Positions 8,753-17,760 of a stretch of 38,146 bases of DNA are shown piece by piece. The notes beneath the pieces are model-generated. The model had not been told where the DNA came from. It did no database searches and was given only the letters and a program-made list of their open reading frames with translations. The stretch's first letter is position 1. Every line of letters begins with the position of its first letter. Both the position numbers and the translations under genes were made by a program. This DNA is from an uncultured Oscillospiraceae bacterium. Lineage in GTDB: Bacteria > Bacillota > Clostridia > Oscillospirales > Acutalibacteraceae. The stretch is from the NCBI GenBank assembly GCA_900543395.1, contig UQQT01000021.1:1-38146 (forward strand), read 5' to 3'.

Positions 8753-9496
8753 TCACACCCTCTGCGTTTCGTTTTCGCTTTTCTCCTTTGTTTTCTCTTT
8801 ATCGGAATAATTCCTGCCGAGTACGGCGAACACGGTCATAAAGATAATTTTAATATCGCCGAGGAATGAAAAATTCTCAATCGCTTCAAGATTATACTTC
8901 ATCTTATCGGGCAGAACGACCTCGGTGTACGTCTTGTCTATGTCGTCACTTGCGTCGAGAAGCTCGTTTTCATCCTTATAATACACGCTCGCAAGCGAGG
9001 TTATCCCCGCCCTCAAAAGAAGCGTCGCATACATTTCGCTTGTGTACATGCCGACATACTTCGGAACCTCGGGTCTTGTCCCGACAAACGTCATGGTTCC
9101 TCTGAAAACGTCGAAAAGCTGGCACAGCTCGTCGAGCTTGTATTTTCTTATAAACGCACCCGTTTTCGTAATACGTCTGTCAGAGCTGACGGTAATCAGC
9201 GAGCCCTTGTCGGCGTTTACAACCATTGAACGGAATTTAAAAATCTTATATTTCTCTCCGTATCGCGTGACGCGTATCTGTCTGTAAAAAACGGGGCCGG
9301 GCGAGTCGAGCTTTATTGCGATTGCCGTGATGATGAAAAACGGAATAAGAAGTATTATAAGTATACCCGAAGCGACGATATCGAACGCTCTTTTCAAAAC
9401 GAGAGCGAATTTCTTTTTCGATAAAATATCGTAGTACTTTCTGACCTCGTCGGTTTGCATCTCGGCGGGAAGCTCCTCCCATTTTCGAAGAATCAT
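8753..9496 (-). CDS. Undecaprenyl-phosphate phosphoglycosyl transferase (bacterial sugar transferase)
   Basis: At 247 aa this is a short form, with only the catalytic monotopic PGT domain and one hydrophobic re-entrant segment (about 38-62, AFDIVASGILIILLIPFFIITAIAI in part). Family signatures are LDSPGPVFYRQ at 63-72, FKFRSM at 86-91, the catalytic-region SDRRITKTG, KLDELCQLFDV and FVGTRPEVP. It should start repeat-unit assembly by moving a sugar-1-phosphate from a UDP sugar to undecaprenyl phosphate at the inner leaflet. The upstream 4,6-dehydratase and aminotransferase genes suggest a UDP-amino-dideoxy sugar as donor, as for PglC, but UDP-hexose is not excluded. Spacing to both neighbours is under 25 bases. 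Confidence 0.92.
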   Translation of the reverse strand: MILRKWEELPAEMQTDEVRKYYDILSKKKFALVLKRAFDIVASGILIILLIPFFIITAIAIKLDSPGPVFYRQIRVTRYGEKYKIFKFRSMVVNADKGSLITVSSDRRITKTGAFIRKYKLDELCQLFDVFRGTMTFVGTRPEVPKYVGMYTSEMYATLLLRAGITSLASVYYKDENELLDASDDIDKTYTEVVLPDKMKYNLEAIENFSFLGDIKIIFMTVFAVLGRNYSDKEKTKEKSENETQRV

Positions 9497-9509
9497 TCAA
9501 AAACAGTCC

Positions 9510-10724
9510 TTATTTTATGTATTTTGAAACTATATCCGTGTAATTATCGATTATATATTCAACCTCAGAATCCGTCAGACGCGTATACAGCGGAAGCGTT
9601 ATCTCGTTTACGTAAAAATCGTACGCGTTCGGAAAATCATTAATGTCAAAGCCCATATTTTTATACGCCGTCATCATCGGCAGCGGCTTATAGTGAACAT
9701 TGCACGCAATTCCTCTTAAAGCCATTTCGGCAATGATTTCGCACCGCTGTCCGTGACTTATGCCGGGTACGCGCGTTATGTAAAGGTGACCCGAGGACGA
9801 GTGAGAGGGCGAATAGTGATTAAGATGAAAAACTCCGATTTTATCAAGACGGCCGTCGTAATATTCGATTATATCTTTACGTCTTTTAAGCATGCCGGGA
9901 TAGCGTTCAAGCTGTTTTAATCCTATCGCCGCGGTGATGTCGGTCATATTGCATTTATAAAGAGGAGCGATAATATCGTACTCCCACGCGCCGGGCTGAT
10001 TTTTTGAAAACGCGTCCTTTGACTGCCCGTGCAGGGAATAAAGCTGATAATTGTGATAAAGCTCTCCGTCGTCGATACCGTCTGTGTGCTTCCATGAGGC
10101 GGCTCCGCCCTCGGCTGTCGTAAAATTCTTAACCGCATGGAACGAAAACGACGAGAAATCGGCAATCGAGCCGGCTTTTTTACCGTCCCTGACCGCGCCG
10201 AGCGAATGCGCGCAGTCGGCGATAACGGCGATTCTGCCTATCTTTTGCTGTATTTCGTTCGAGGGGGTAAAAATATTCTTCTTTTCTTCGGCTATTTTAA
10301 ACGAAGAATCATAATCCGCAATAATTCCGCCGAGGTCAACGGAAATAATCGCCTTCGTTCTCTCGTTTACGGCCTTTTCGACCTGTTCGTAATCAAGGTC
10401 TGTCGAATCCTTTTTCGAATCGACGAATACTATTTTCGCGCCGACGTGGTCTATCGGAGAAGCCGAAGCCGTGTATGTATATGCGGGGACTATTACCTCG
10501 TCGCCCTCGCCTATGCCGAGCATGCGGAGATTGAGTTCGAGCGCGGCGGTAGCGGAGTTAAGACATACAAGCCCGGCAGACGAGCAGTATTCTTTTAAAT
10601 TATTTTCAAGTTTTTTCGTTCTCGGACCGGTCGTTATCCAGCCCGAGCGCATAGCCTCGCCGACCTCGGCTATTTCGGCTTCGCCTATATCCGGCGGGCT
10701 GAACGGAATATTTTTCTTTTCCAT
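9510..10724 (-). CDS. DegT/DnrJ/EryC1/StrS-type UDP-4-keto-sugar aminotransferase
   Basis: The 404-aa PLP-dependent enzyme shows GWITTGPRTKKLE at 28-40, GDEVIVPAYTYTASASP at 74-90, ADCAHSLGA at 169-177 and the PLP-binding K199 in SFSFHAVKNFTTAEGG. These are the hallmarks of nucleotide-sugar aminotransferases such as PglE and PseC. The 4-keto substrate is expected from the CapD/WbpM-like 4,6-dehydratase encoded just upstream, giving a UDP-4-amino-4,6-dideoxy-GlcNAc type product. No sugar N-acetyltransferase (PglD-like) is in the visible operon, so the amine may stay free or be capped by an enzyme elsewhere. A 20-residue insert around 138-160 is slightly unusual. Confidence 0.9.
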   Translation of the reverse strand: MEKKNIPFSPPDIGEAEIAEVGEAMRSGWITTGPRTKKLENNLKEYCSSAGLVCLNSATAALELNLRMLGIGEGDEVIVPAYTYTASASPIDHVGAKIVFVDSKKDSTDLDYEQVEKAVNERTKAIISVDLGGIIADYDSSFKIAEEKKNIFTPSNEIQQKIGRIAVIADCAHSLGAVRDGKKAGSIADFSSFSFHAVKNFTTAEGGAASWKHTDGIDDGELYHNYQLYSLHGQSKDAFSKNQPGAWEYDIIAPLYKCNMTDITAAIGLKQLERYPGMLKRRKDIIEYYDGRLDKIGVFHLNHYSPSHSSSGHLYITRVPGISHGQRCEIIAEMALRGIACNVHYKPLPMMTAYKNMGFDINDFPNAYDFYVNEITLPLYTRLTDSEVEYIIDNYTDIVSKYIK

Positions 10725-10745
10725 AGTAAATAATCACACTCCGCA

Positions 10746-12725
10746 TTACATTTTTGACGGCTTGTACGTCGGCACCATTTGAGCAACGAGCTGTCGTATG
10801 TCACTGCTGTTGCCGTACGCCTCGGTCATAAGCCGTTCAAGCTCGGCTCTGAATTTATCCGTGTTAATCGGTATCGGGTTTCCTATATGTATGAGCTTAT
10901 TCGGAGTGGTTCTCATGCCCTCCTCGCTCATAAGCTTTTCCTCAAATAATTTTTCGCCCGGGCGAAGTCCGGTATATTCTATCTTAATATCCACGTCGGG
11001 CTTGAGACCCGAAAGCTTTATGAGATTTCGCGCCAGAGTGTCTATCTTGACGGGCGAGCCCATGTCGAGGACGAATATCTCTCCGCCCTTTGCGTATGTT
11101 CCGGCAAGCAGAACGAGCGACACTGCCTCGGGTATGGTCATAAAATATCTGATAATATCCGGATGAGTGACGGTGACGGGGCCTCCCTTTTCTATCTGAT
11201 GCTTGAAAAGCGGGACTACGGAACCGTTCGAGCCTAAAACGTTGCCGAATCTTACGGCGACAAACTCCGTGGAAACATTCTCGGGTATCTCCGTGAGATT
11301 AGGCTCATCGCCGCCGTCCGCGTGGGTAAAGAGCCTCGGGATATCACCCGTTTTATGCTCCTTAATACTCTTATCAAATGTCTGAACGACCATTTCGCAC
11401 AGTCTCTTGCTCGCGCCCATTATATTCGTCGGATTGACCGCCTTATCGGTGCTTATCAGCACGAAACGCCTGCAATTATACGTCATGGCGGCGTACGCCG
11501 TTTTATATGTTCCGATAACGTTATTCTTTATCGCCTCGCACGGGCTGTCCTCCATCAGCGGGACGTGCTTGTGAGCAGCGGCATGGTAAACAATATCGGG
11601 TCTGAATTCTTTGAAAACGGAATCGAGACGTCTCGAATCCCTGACGGAGCCTATCAGCACATTGAGAGCCATCGACGGATATTTTTCTTTAAGCTCCTGC
11701 TGAATCGAGTACGCGCTGTTTTCATATATATCGAGAATTATAAGCCGTTTCGGCTCATGAGCGGCAATCTGACGGCACAACTCGCTTCCTATTGAGCCTC
11801 CGCCTCCCGTGACGAGAATAACCTTACCGCGTATCATCGAAAAAACTTCCGTCATCTCCGTCTTTATCGGTTCCCTGCCGAGCAGATCCTCGACGGAAAC
11901 CCTGCGCATCGCCTCAACGGTTATATCGCTGTTGGCATACTGATAGAAATCGGGGAGATTTTTGACCTCGCAGTTCGTCTCCGAGCAGATGTTGATTATA
12001 TCCCTTACGTTCTCTCTCGACGCACTGGGTATTGCAACGTAAATTTTATCTATCTTATGCTTCTCAACATTTATAAGAATGTCGTCCCTTGTTCCGACAA
12101 CGGGAATGCCGTCGAAATACCTGCCGACAAGATTCGGGTTGTCGTCAATGAAGCAGACCACCCTGTCGCCGAACGCGCCGTTCTTCAGCACGCTCCTGAA
12201 AATCATCTGTCCCGCGTCGCCCGCGCCGACTATCATTACGCGGTTGACGTTATCCTCGTGCTCGTACTTTTTGAAACGGCGCGATTCGAGAATCATGAAT
12301 CTGTACGAAAATCTCGCCGCGACGAGAAATATTATCTGAAAGCATGCGCCCCAAAGGTAGTAGGAAATCGGCATGCGCTTAAAGAATACGGTGATAAGAA
12401 TAATGTGCGCAGCAGAGGCGGATACGCTTCCGATAACTGTTCTGAAAAGCTCTGTCGAGCCTGCAAATTTCCAAACGCCGTGATACATTTTGACGATATA
12501 AAATATAAGAATCGAAACGACCGTATTTATAGGTATAAAATGTATATACGGCGTAAGATATTCCTTCGGAATCGACGAAAAAACACCGTCGAAACGAAGC
12601 CATAAGGCGAGAAAATACGAAAAATTGACCGCCATAATATCGTATACAGACAAAAGGACAGCTACGATATGCCAGTGTTCAAGTTTGAATTTGCGTTTTG
12701 AACCGGTACCTCTCTTGTTCATCAT
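10746..12725 (-). CDS. Membrane UDP-GlcNAc 4,6-dehydratase, CapD/WbpM/PglF-like
   Basis: The 659-aa protein has four N-terminal membrane segments (about 18-42, 62-82, 95-116 and 120-140). A first Rossmann domain follows with VGAGDAGQMI near 165-174, then the catalytic SDR domain with VTGGGGSIGSELC at 305-317. The active-site segment STDKAVNPTNIMGASKR spans 425-441; the MGASK element is characteristic of the long-form FlaA1/WbpM dehydratases that use Met and Lys in place of the usual Tyr-Lys pair. It converts UDP-GlcNAc to UDP-2-acetamido-4-keto-2,6-dideoxyhexose at the membrane. The ATG overlaps the ABC transporter stop (TAATG), and the aminotransferase that would use its product is next. Confidence 0.93.
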   Translation of the reverse strand: MMNKRGTGSKRKFKLEHWHIVAVLLSVYDIMAVNFSYFLALWLRFDGVFSSIPKEYLTPYIHFIPINTVVSILIFYIVKMYHGVWKFAGSTELFRTVIGSVSASAAHIILITVFFKRMPISYYLWGACFQIIFLVAARFSYRFMILESRRFKKYEHEDNVNRVMIVGAGDAGQMIFRSVLKNGAFGDRVVCFIDDNPNLVGRYFDGIPVVGTRDDILINVEKHKIDKIYVAIPSASRENVRDIINICSETNCEVKNLPDFYQYANSDITVEAMRRVSVEDLLGREPIKTEMTEVFSMIRGKVILVTGGGGSIGSELCRQIAAHEPKRLIILDIYENSAYSIQQELKEKYPSMALNVLIGSVRDSRRLDSVFKEFRPDIVYHAAAHKHVPLMEDSPCEAIKNNVIGTYKTAYAAMTYNCRRFVLISTDKAVNPTNIMGASKRLCEMVVQTFDKSIKEHKTGDIPRLFTHADGGDEPNLTEIPENVSTEFVAVRFGNVLGSNGSVVPLFKHQIEKGGPVTVTHPDIIRYFMTIPEAVSLVLLAGTYAKGGEIFVLDMGSPVKIDTLARNLIKLSGLKPDVDIKIEYTGLRPGEKLFEEKLMSEEGMRTTPNKLIHIGNPIPINTDKFRAELERLMTEAYGNSSDIRQLVAQMVPTYKPSKM

Positions 12726-14449
12726 TACACATTCCTTAACTCTGTCATTTTTCCGTCCGAACCGATTTTATATATCCTGTCGCAGTAGTGAAGCATACTC
12801 TCCCTGTGAGTCGTGATAATGCATATTCTGTCCGAATCGTTTTTCATAATATTATTAAGCACGCGCTTTTCGGTGTCGATGTCGAGCGCGCTCGTTGCCT
12901 CGTCGAGAAGCACCACCATTGCGTCTCTCAATAAAGCCCTCGCAAGAGCGAGTCTCTGAAGCTGTCCCTGCGAAAAATTCGCGCCCTGTTCACCGATTAC
13001 CGTGTCCGCCCCCTCGGGAAGCGAACAGACAAACTCCGAAAGCTCCGAAAGCCTTAAAACCTCTCTTATCTCTTCGTCCGACGCGTCGGGCTTGACTATG
13101 CGAAGATTTTGAGCAACCGAGCCCGAAAATATATTTACCGACTGCGGAACGAACGAACAGAACCGTCTTGTCGAATCAGAAATTTCTATACTTTTATCAT
13201 CGGGCGAGGTAAGCGTTATTCTGCCCGATACGGGCTTCATGAGTCCGAGCAGAAGCTTCAGCATTGTAGTCTTGCCCTCTCCCGACGGACCTATTAAAGC
13301 TATCGTCTCTCCGGGTTTGACAGTAAACGAAACGTCCTTTAAAACGTCGAAATCCGCGTCCGGGTAACGGAACGTTACGTTGTCGACGTCGAGTCTTACA
13401 CCCTTTCCCTTTGCGTTTTCGAGTACCGCGAGAGCGTTTTCCCTGTCGGAATCCGCCTCCTCGTCAAACGCCGTTATCTCCATTATTCTGCCCGCCGACG
13501 TAGCTATCGTAACTGCGGTCGGGGCAAGCGACGCGAGCGCGCCGAATGAAGTCGTCAGTATGCCCGATATCTGAAGAAACGTAGACATAACGCCGAACGA
13601 TATCGCGCCCTGCCACAGTCTGTAAACGCCCCAGCCGTAGCATGCGTATGATACGATAACGCCGATAAGCGACAGACACAGGGTCATTAATATGCTGAAT
13701 TTATCGTACGACAGCTTGACCGAACGGTAGGAGGACAGAAGAGACTCGAAATTGTTTATATACTGTTTTATTAAATCGAAGGATTTTATTATCTGAATAT
13801 TCTGTATGGATTCCTCGCTGTACGAGAGGATTCTGCCGTTTAATTCACGGCTTTCCTTATTAAATTTACGCATGGTGCGTATTAAGAATCTCGATGAAAG
13901 AAAGAGGAACGGTGCGCTCATTAAAGCAAGGAACGCCATGGTTTTATCGTAATAGAGAACTATGCCCAGCGCGCCGAAAAACTGAATCGAACGCATGAAT
14001 ATGCTCGGGATAAAGCTTATTACGCCGTTTGCGACAACTCCGACGTCGCCCTCCAGCCTGTTCAGGAGGTCGCCCGAATGGAATCTGCTGATGTCGCGCC
14101 ACTGCGCCGATAAAATATGAGAGTAAATTTCATGGCGTATCTCGTTATTCGTCTTTGTGCTGACGACAGCGGTTATCCACGAGGTAAGAGCCGAAAATAC
14201 GTATTGAAATACCGCAAGCCCAATGACGATTACGGCATATTTTACGATAACCGAATCCGTGTGGTAAACGACCGCGTCTATTAAGTATTTCGACGCAACG
14301 GTAACGCCCAGGGACATAACCGTGCTTACGGCTCCGAGAAATATATAGAGAATTATCGTAAATTTATAATTGCCTATATAGCCGAACAGCCATTTCCACT
14401 CGCCCGCCATGTTTTTGAGCATAACGGAGAGCTCCTTAGATTTTTTCAT
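12725..14449 (-). CDS. ABC exporter, likely lipid-linked oligosaccharide flippase (PglK/MsbA-like)
   Basis: This is a 574-aa half-transporter: six membrane helices in residues 20-310, then a nucleotide-binding domain with Walker A GPSGEGKTT (about 387-395), Q-loop FVPQSVNIFSG, signature FSQGQLQR (about 492-499), Walker B VVLLDEATSALD and H-loop TTHRES. I choose ATG 14449 because AAAGGACG lies eight bases upstream and it overlaps the end of the preceding kinase gene; longer in-frame starts lie deep inside that gene and encode an unrelated basic leader. Size and context match PglK, the ABC flippase of Campylobacter undecaprenyl-linked oligosaccharides. No Wzx is visible, so this may be the operon's flippase. 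A lipid or peptide exporter role remains possible. Confidence 0.88.
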   Translation of the reverse strand: MKKSKELSVMLKNMAGEWKWLFGYIGNYKFTIILYIFLGAVSTVMSLGVTVASKYLIDAVVYHTDSVIVKYAVIVIGLAVFQYVFSALTSWITAVVSTKTNNEIRHEIYSHILSAQWRDISRFHSGDLLNRLEGDVGVVANGVISFIPSIFMRSIQFFGALGIVLYYDKTMAFLALMSAPFLFLSSRFLIRTMRKFNKESRELNGRILSYSEESIQNIQIIKSFDLIKQYINNFESLLSSYRSVKLSYDKFSILMTLCLSLIGVIVSYACYGWGVYRLWQGAISFGVMSTFLQISGILTTSFGALASLAPTAVTIATSAGRIMEITAFDEEADSDRENALAVLENAKGKGVRLDVDNVTFRYPDADFDVLKDVSFTVKPGETIALIGPSGEGKTTMLKLLLGLMKPVSGRITLTSPDDKSIEISDSTRRFCSFVPQSVNIFSGSVAQNLRIVKPDASDEEIREVLRLSELSEFVCSLPEGADTVIGEQGANFSQGQLQRLALARALLRDAMVVLLDEATSALDIDTEKRVLNNIMKNDSDRICIITTHRESMLHYCDRIYKIGSDGKMTELRNV

Positions 14450-16052
14450 CGCCGACGTCCTTTTTTCTTCTGCTCTTTTTAAGAGAATGTTTTTCTTTTT
14501 CATTATGCTTCGCGCCGTCGGTTTTTTCGGCGGACGCGGATTCCGTCTCCGTTTTTCTTTCGGTATCCTCCATATAATCCGGCACCTCGGGGTTTCCGTA
14601 AGCACTGTCTTTTAAGTATTTTCCGCCGTAGCCGTAATGCCCGTAGCCGTAAGACCCGTAGCCGTAGCTGTGACCGTAGCCGGCGATACCCGAACCGGCG
14701 CCGTTTATGACGCATCCGATAATCTTGACGTTAGTCGACATAAGTCCGTCGAGTCCGCTTCTTATCTTGCCTATGCGCACGGCGTCCTGATATATTACGT
14801 AGAACGCCGCGTCAGCCTCCTGAGCTATATACAAGGCGTCGGAAACAAGTCCGCAGGGCGGTGCGTCGACAAATATATAATCGTAGCTGTTCCGTACGGA
14901 GTCGAATATGCTTTTAATATCGCCGCTGTTTATAAATCTCTGTTTTTTTAAATCGCTGTTGTCTATAGACATGAACGATATATTGTACTCGCCGAGATCG
15001 GTGATTTTATATTTTTCAGTCTCGGTATGCCAGTTTAATTCATCGAGGTTGAGTCCTAAAAGCTTGGCAACACTCGGATTCCTGAGGTCTCCGTCGATAA
15101 GCAGAACCTTTTTATCGTAATCGGCAAGCGATATCGCAAGGTTCGTAAGCACGGTCGTCTTTCCCTCGCCGGGAGCGGTACTCGTAACCATGATTATCTT
15201 ATCCTTACCGCCGAGAGCGTGCGTAAACGTGTTCCTCAGAACACGTACGGATTCGAGAAAGCCCGCGCCGGCCTTATCGTTCGTAAACAAAACGGAGCAG
15301 TCGGTCTGAACCTTATGCTTTTTGAATCTGACCTGCGGAATAGTGCCGATATACTCGCAGTTAAGCTCGTTTCTTACATCCTCCTTGGTTCTTACGGTCT
15401 TTCTGCTCAAAGCGTATATTACAATGAGCGCAAGTCCCGTGGCAAAGCCTATCGCCGCGCCCTTTATTCCGTCGGTTACGTAGCCCGAAGAATTCGACGG
15501 CTTAGTCGGAACTGTCGGAGTCGTTATCATTGTAAGCTTGATATTACCGACGACATATTTTGCAACGGAGGGGTAATTTTTTATAACCGACTGTAAAATA
15601 TCATAGGTAAGCTGAGGATCCCTGCCCGTAACGGAAAGCGTGAACATATTCGACCCCGCAACGGCGGACGCGTTCATCTTTACGGGGATGGATGTTATGC
15701 CCATATCCTCGCATATCATGTCGCTTAAAAGATTGCTGTTGAGAAGATAGGGGAAGGTCGAGGCAAGCTGAGCCGCCGTCGTCGAGTCGTAATAGAACGA
15801 ATAAACGGATATACCGCCTATCGAAGCCGAGCTGTTCTGCGTGCTTACGGTAAACGTCGCGGAGACGGTATATTTCGGCGTATAGCTTCTGTACGAATTG
15901 AAAAACATTCCGCCGCCTGCAAGAACCGCCAGAAGTATGCACGTCCACCACAGCTTTTTAATGCCCTTGATAAAGTCGCTCGGATAGACGGTAATTTTAC
16001 GTTCGTTAACGTATGCTTTATTGTCTTTTGAGTTAGTGTCTGTCTGACTCAT
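14436..16052 (-). CDS. Fused chain-length adaptor / BY-type tyrosine kinase (Wzc-like), copy 1
   Basis: The 538-aa protein joins an N-terminal Wzz/CpsC-like domain (membrane segments about 33-52 and 195-215 flanking an extracellular part) to a cytoplasmic P-loop kinase. Walker A is TAPGEGKTT at 292-300, Walker A' VLLIDGDLR at 317-324 and Walker B YIFVDAPP at 392-399. The tail holds a tyrosine cluster at 459-479 (eight Tyr in 21 residues), then an acidic/basic charged end. Firmicutes usually encode adaptor and kinase as two proteins; here they are fused as in proteobacterial Wzc. It should control polymer length or export by autophosphorylation of the Tyr cluster. The CpsB-like phosphatase of this operon is the expected eraser. 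Confidence 0.92.
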   Translation of the reverse strand: MSQTDTNSKDNKAYVNERKITVYPSDFIKGIKKLWWTCILLAVLAGGGMFFNSYRSYTPKYTVSATFTVSTQNSSASIGGISVYSFYYDSTTAAQLASTFPYLLNSNLLSDMICEDMGITSIPVKMNASAVAGSNMFTLSVTGRDPQLTYDILQSVIKNYPSVAKYVVGNIKLTMITTPTVPTKPSNSSGYVTDGIKGAAIGFATGLALIVIYALSRKTVRTKEDVRNELNCEYIGTIPQVRFKKHKVQTDCSVLFTNDKAGAGFLESVRVLRNTFTHALGGKDKIIMVTSTAPGEGKTTVLTNLAISLADYDKKVLLIDGDLRNPSVAKLLGLNLDELNWHTETEKYKITDLGEYNISFMSIDNSDLKKQRFINSGDIKSIFDSVRNSYDYIFVDAPPCGLVSDALYIAQEADAAFYVIYQDAVRIGKIRSGLDGLMSTNVKIIGCVINGAGSGIAGYGHSYGYGSYGYGHYGYGGKYLKDSAYGNPEVPDYMEDTERKTETESASAEKTDGAKHNEKEKHSLKKSRRKKDVGDEKI

Positions 16053-16074
16053 TTATGCTCATTCCTATCGGTAA

Positions 16075-17757
16075 TTATTCGATACTGTCCTCATCGGCGC
16101 TCTCAAAATCACCCTCGCCGGAGAACTGCGGGTCGTATGAAGCGTATCTCGAATATTTCGAGTACGAACTGTACTTTCCGTAGGCGGAATAATTCGAATA
16201 TGAAGAATATTTGCCGTACGACGAGTATTTTCCGTACGAAGAATATGCTCCGTATTTTCCGTAACCGTTCGACTTGCCGGGGGAGGAATAGTTATGGTAC
16301 CTGCCGTATTTTCCGTACTTGCCGTACTTTGAATACTTGCCGTACCTGCCGTATCTGCCCAGCTTCATATAGCTGTAACCGCTCTCGTCGAATCCCGCCA
16401 TGCCGAAGAACGCAAACTCCGGATGAACGTCGTTTAATATACATCCCGCGATATGCGCGCCCGCATCGGTGAGCATGCTTATCGAGTCGTTTACGGTAAT
16501 CGCGGAGACAACGTCGGTACGTACGACGACAAGCGTTTTGTCCGCAATTTTTGTAATATCGGTGATTCCTCCGCCGGCGAATATCGGCGCGGTGTCGAGG
16601 ATTATATAATCGACCTTCTGTTTGAGAGTATTGATAAATTTATTTGCAACTCCGTTCTCAGTCCAATTCTGATAGCCGGCGTGAACTCTTGTATTTACCG
16701 CAAGGTAAAGCGAGGAACGCTTGTATTTTCTCAATTGATATTTATTATTTTTAAGCTTGCCGTTTAAAAGATTGCCCAGCTCTGCATTCTCGTCGTATTC
16801 CACGCCGAATATTTTATAAAGCGCTGGCTTTTTCGCGTCCAAATCTATTAAAACGACTTTGTTTCCCCGGCTTGCAAGCGATATCGCGATATTCGAAGCG
16901 ACGGTCGACTTGCCCTCGTTCTCCGCGACGGACGTTACGGCGAAAACCCTGTCGCCGGTTCTGTGATTCATATATTCAAGCTTAGCCGCGATTTTCTGGA
17001 AGCTCTCGACGAATTTCAGTGATATAAACGCGTTGGAATATATAAGAAGTGCTTTTTTCTTCTTTTTAAGGCGCTCTTTCAGGCTCATCTGTTTTTTCTC
17101 ATGTATAACGGTGCCCAAAAGCTTTGAATCGATTTTCTGATTGAACGACTCCTCCGTCTTTACGGTGTCTCTTAAAAGCGAAGCCAGAAGTATGAAAAAT
17201 ACGGCTACGACCGCGCAGCCCGAAAGCACGAGATTCCTGTTCGAATTCGACATTGAATTCGACGGGCTCGACGGCATGGACGGCTGTCTCAGTACGGTGA
17301 TTATCGCGTTGTTGAAAACCTTATCGGAAATCTGCGGATAAACCTTGATGATCGCGCTTAAAAGCTCGTATGAGGTCTGCGGACTCGACGAGGTTACTTT
17401 AAGCTCGAGAATATTCGTATCGGTCAGCACGGAGCATGACACCGTTCCGTCGAGCGAGGGATTCTTCACATACTCCTGCGCCTTTGTTTTCATCGACGGG
17501 TCAACGAATACGTTTGAGAAAACGCCGGCCATCTCTGCCGAAACGGAGTAAAGCGAATACGAGTTGCCCGAACCGCCCTTCGCCGTTACCACAAGCGTCG
17601 CAGACGCCGTATATTCCGGAGTATAAACGAAATGAGAGTAAACGTACATTCCCATATAGCCTATGAGCACAGCCATTATTACGACCCATATATTGCGAAT
17701 GAGGTCCCTTAAAATACTGAACCATTCGATTGTGATTCTGTTGTTTTTCTTATCCAT
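16075..17757 (-). CDS. Fused chain-length adaptor / BY-type tyrosine kinase, copy 2, with period-3 tyrosine tail
   Basis: This is a 560-aa paralogue of the next gene. It has membrane segments at about 22-44 and 176-196, Walker A SVAENEGKST at 276-285, Walker A' VVLIDLDAKKP at 301-311 and Walker B YIILDTAP at 384-391. The tail is extraordinary: from Y469 to Y541 tyrosine occupies every third residue (23 Tyr), interrupted only at 493 and 496, with Gly/Ser/Lys/Arg between (KYG, SSY, KYS units), followed by an acidic end. The coding DNA is correspondingly a nine-base minisatellite (16135-16353). It precedes copy 1 by 22 bases, so both kinases are made together. The fold assignment is firm; the function of such a long phospho-acceptor tail is unknown. 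Confidence 0.92.
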   Translation of the reverse strand: MDKKNNRITIEWFSILRDLIRNIWVVIMAVLIGYMGMYVYSHFVYTPEYTASATLVVTAKGGSGNSYSLYSVSAEMAGVFSNVFVDPSMKTKAQEYVKNPSLDGTVSCSVLTDTNILELKVTSSSPQTSYELLSAIIKVYPQISDKVFNNAIITVLRQPSMPSSPSNSMSNSNRNLVLSGCAVVAVFFILLASLLRDTVKTEESFNQKIDSKLLGTVIHEKKQMSLKERLKKKKKALLIYSNAFISLKFVESFQKIAAKLEYMNHRTGDRVFAVTSVAENEGKSTVASNIAISLASRGNKVVLIDLDAKKPALYKIFGVEYDENAELGNLLNGKLKNNKYQLRKYKRSSLYLAVNTRVHAGYQNWTENGVANKFINTLKQKVDYIILDTAPIFAGGGITDITKIADKTLVVVRTDVVSAITVNDSISMLTDAGAHIAGCILNDVHPEFAFFGMAGFDESGYSYMKLGRYGRYGKYSKYGKYGKYGRYHNYSSPGKSNGYGKYGAYSSYGKYSSYGKYSSYSNYSAYGKYSSYSKYSRYASYDPQFSGEGDFESADEDSIE

Positions 17758-17760
17758 AAA

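Noticed and set aside
14450..14605. Longer N-terminus (52 residues) for the ABC exporter
   Set aside because: It lies wholly inside the kinase tail gene, is highly basic with no relation to ABC exporters, and the ribosome site fits ATG 14449.
16137..16472. Plus-strand open frame rich in Arg/Thr/Asn opposite the kinase tail
   Set aside because: It is a shadow of the nine-base repeat coding for the tyrosine tail; the composition is explained by the antisense strand.
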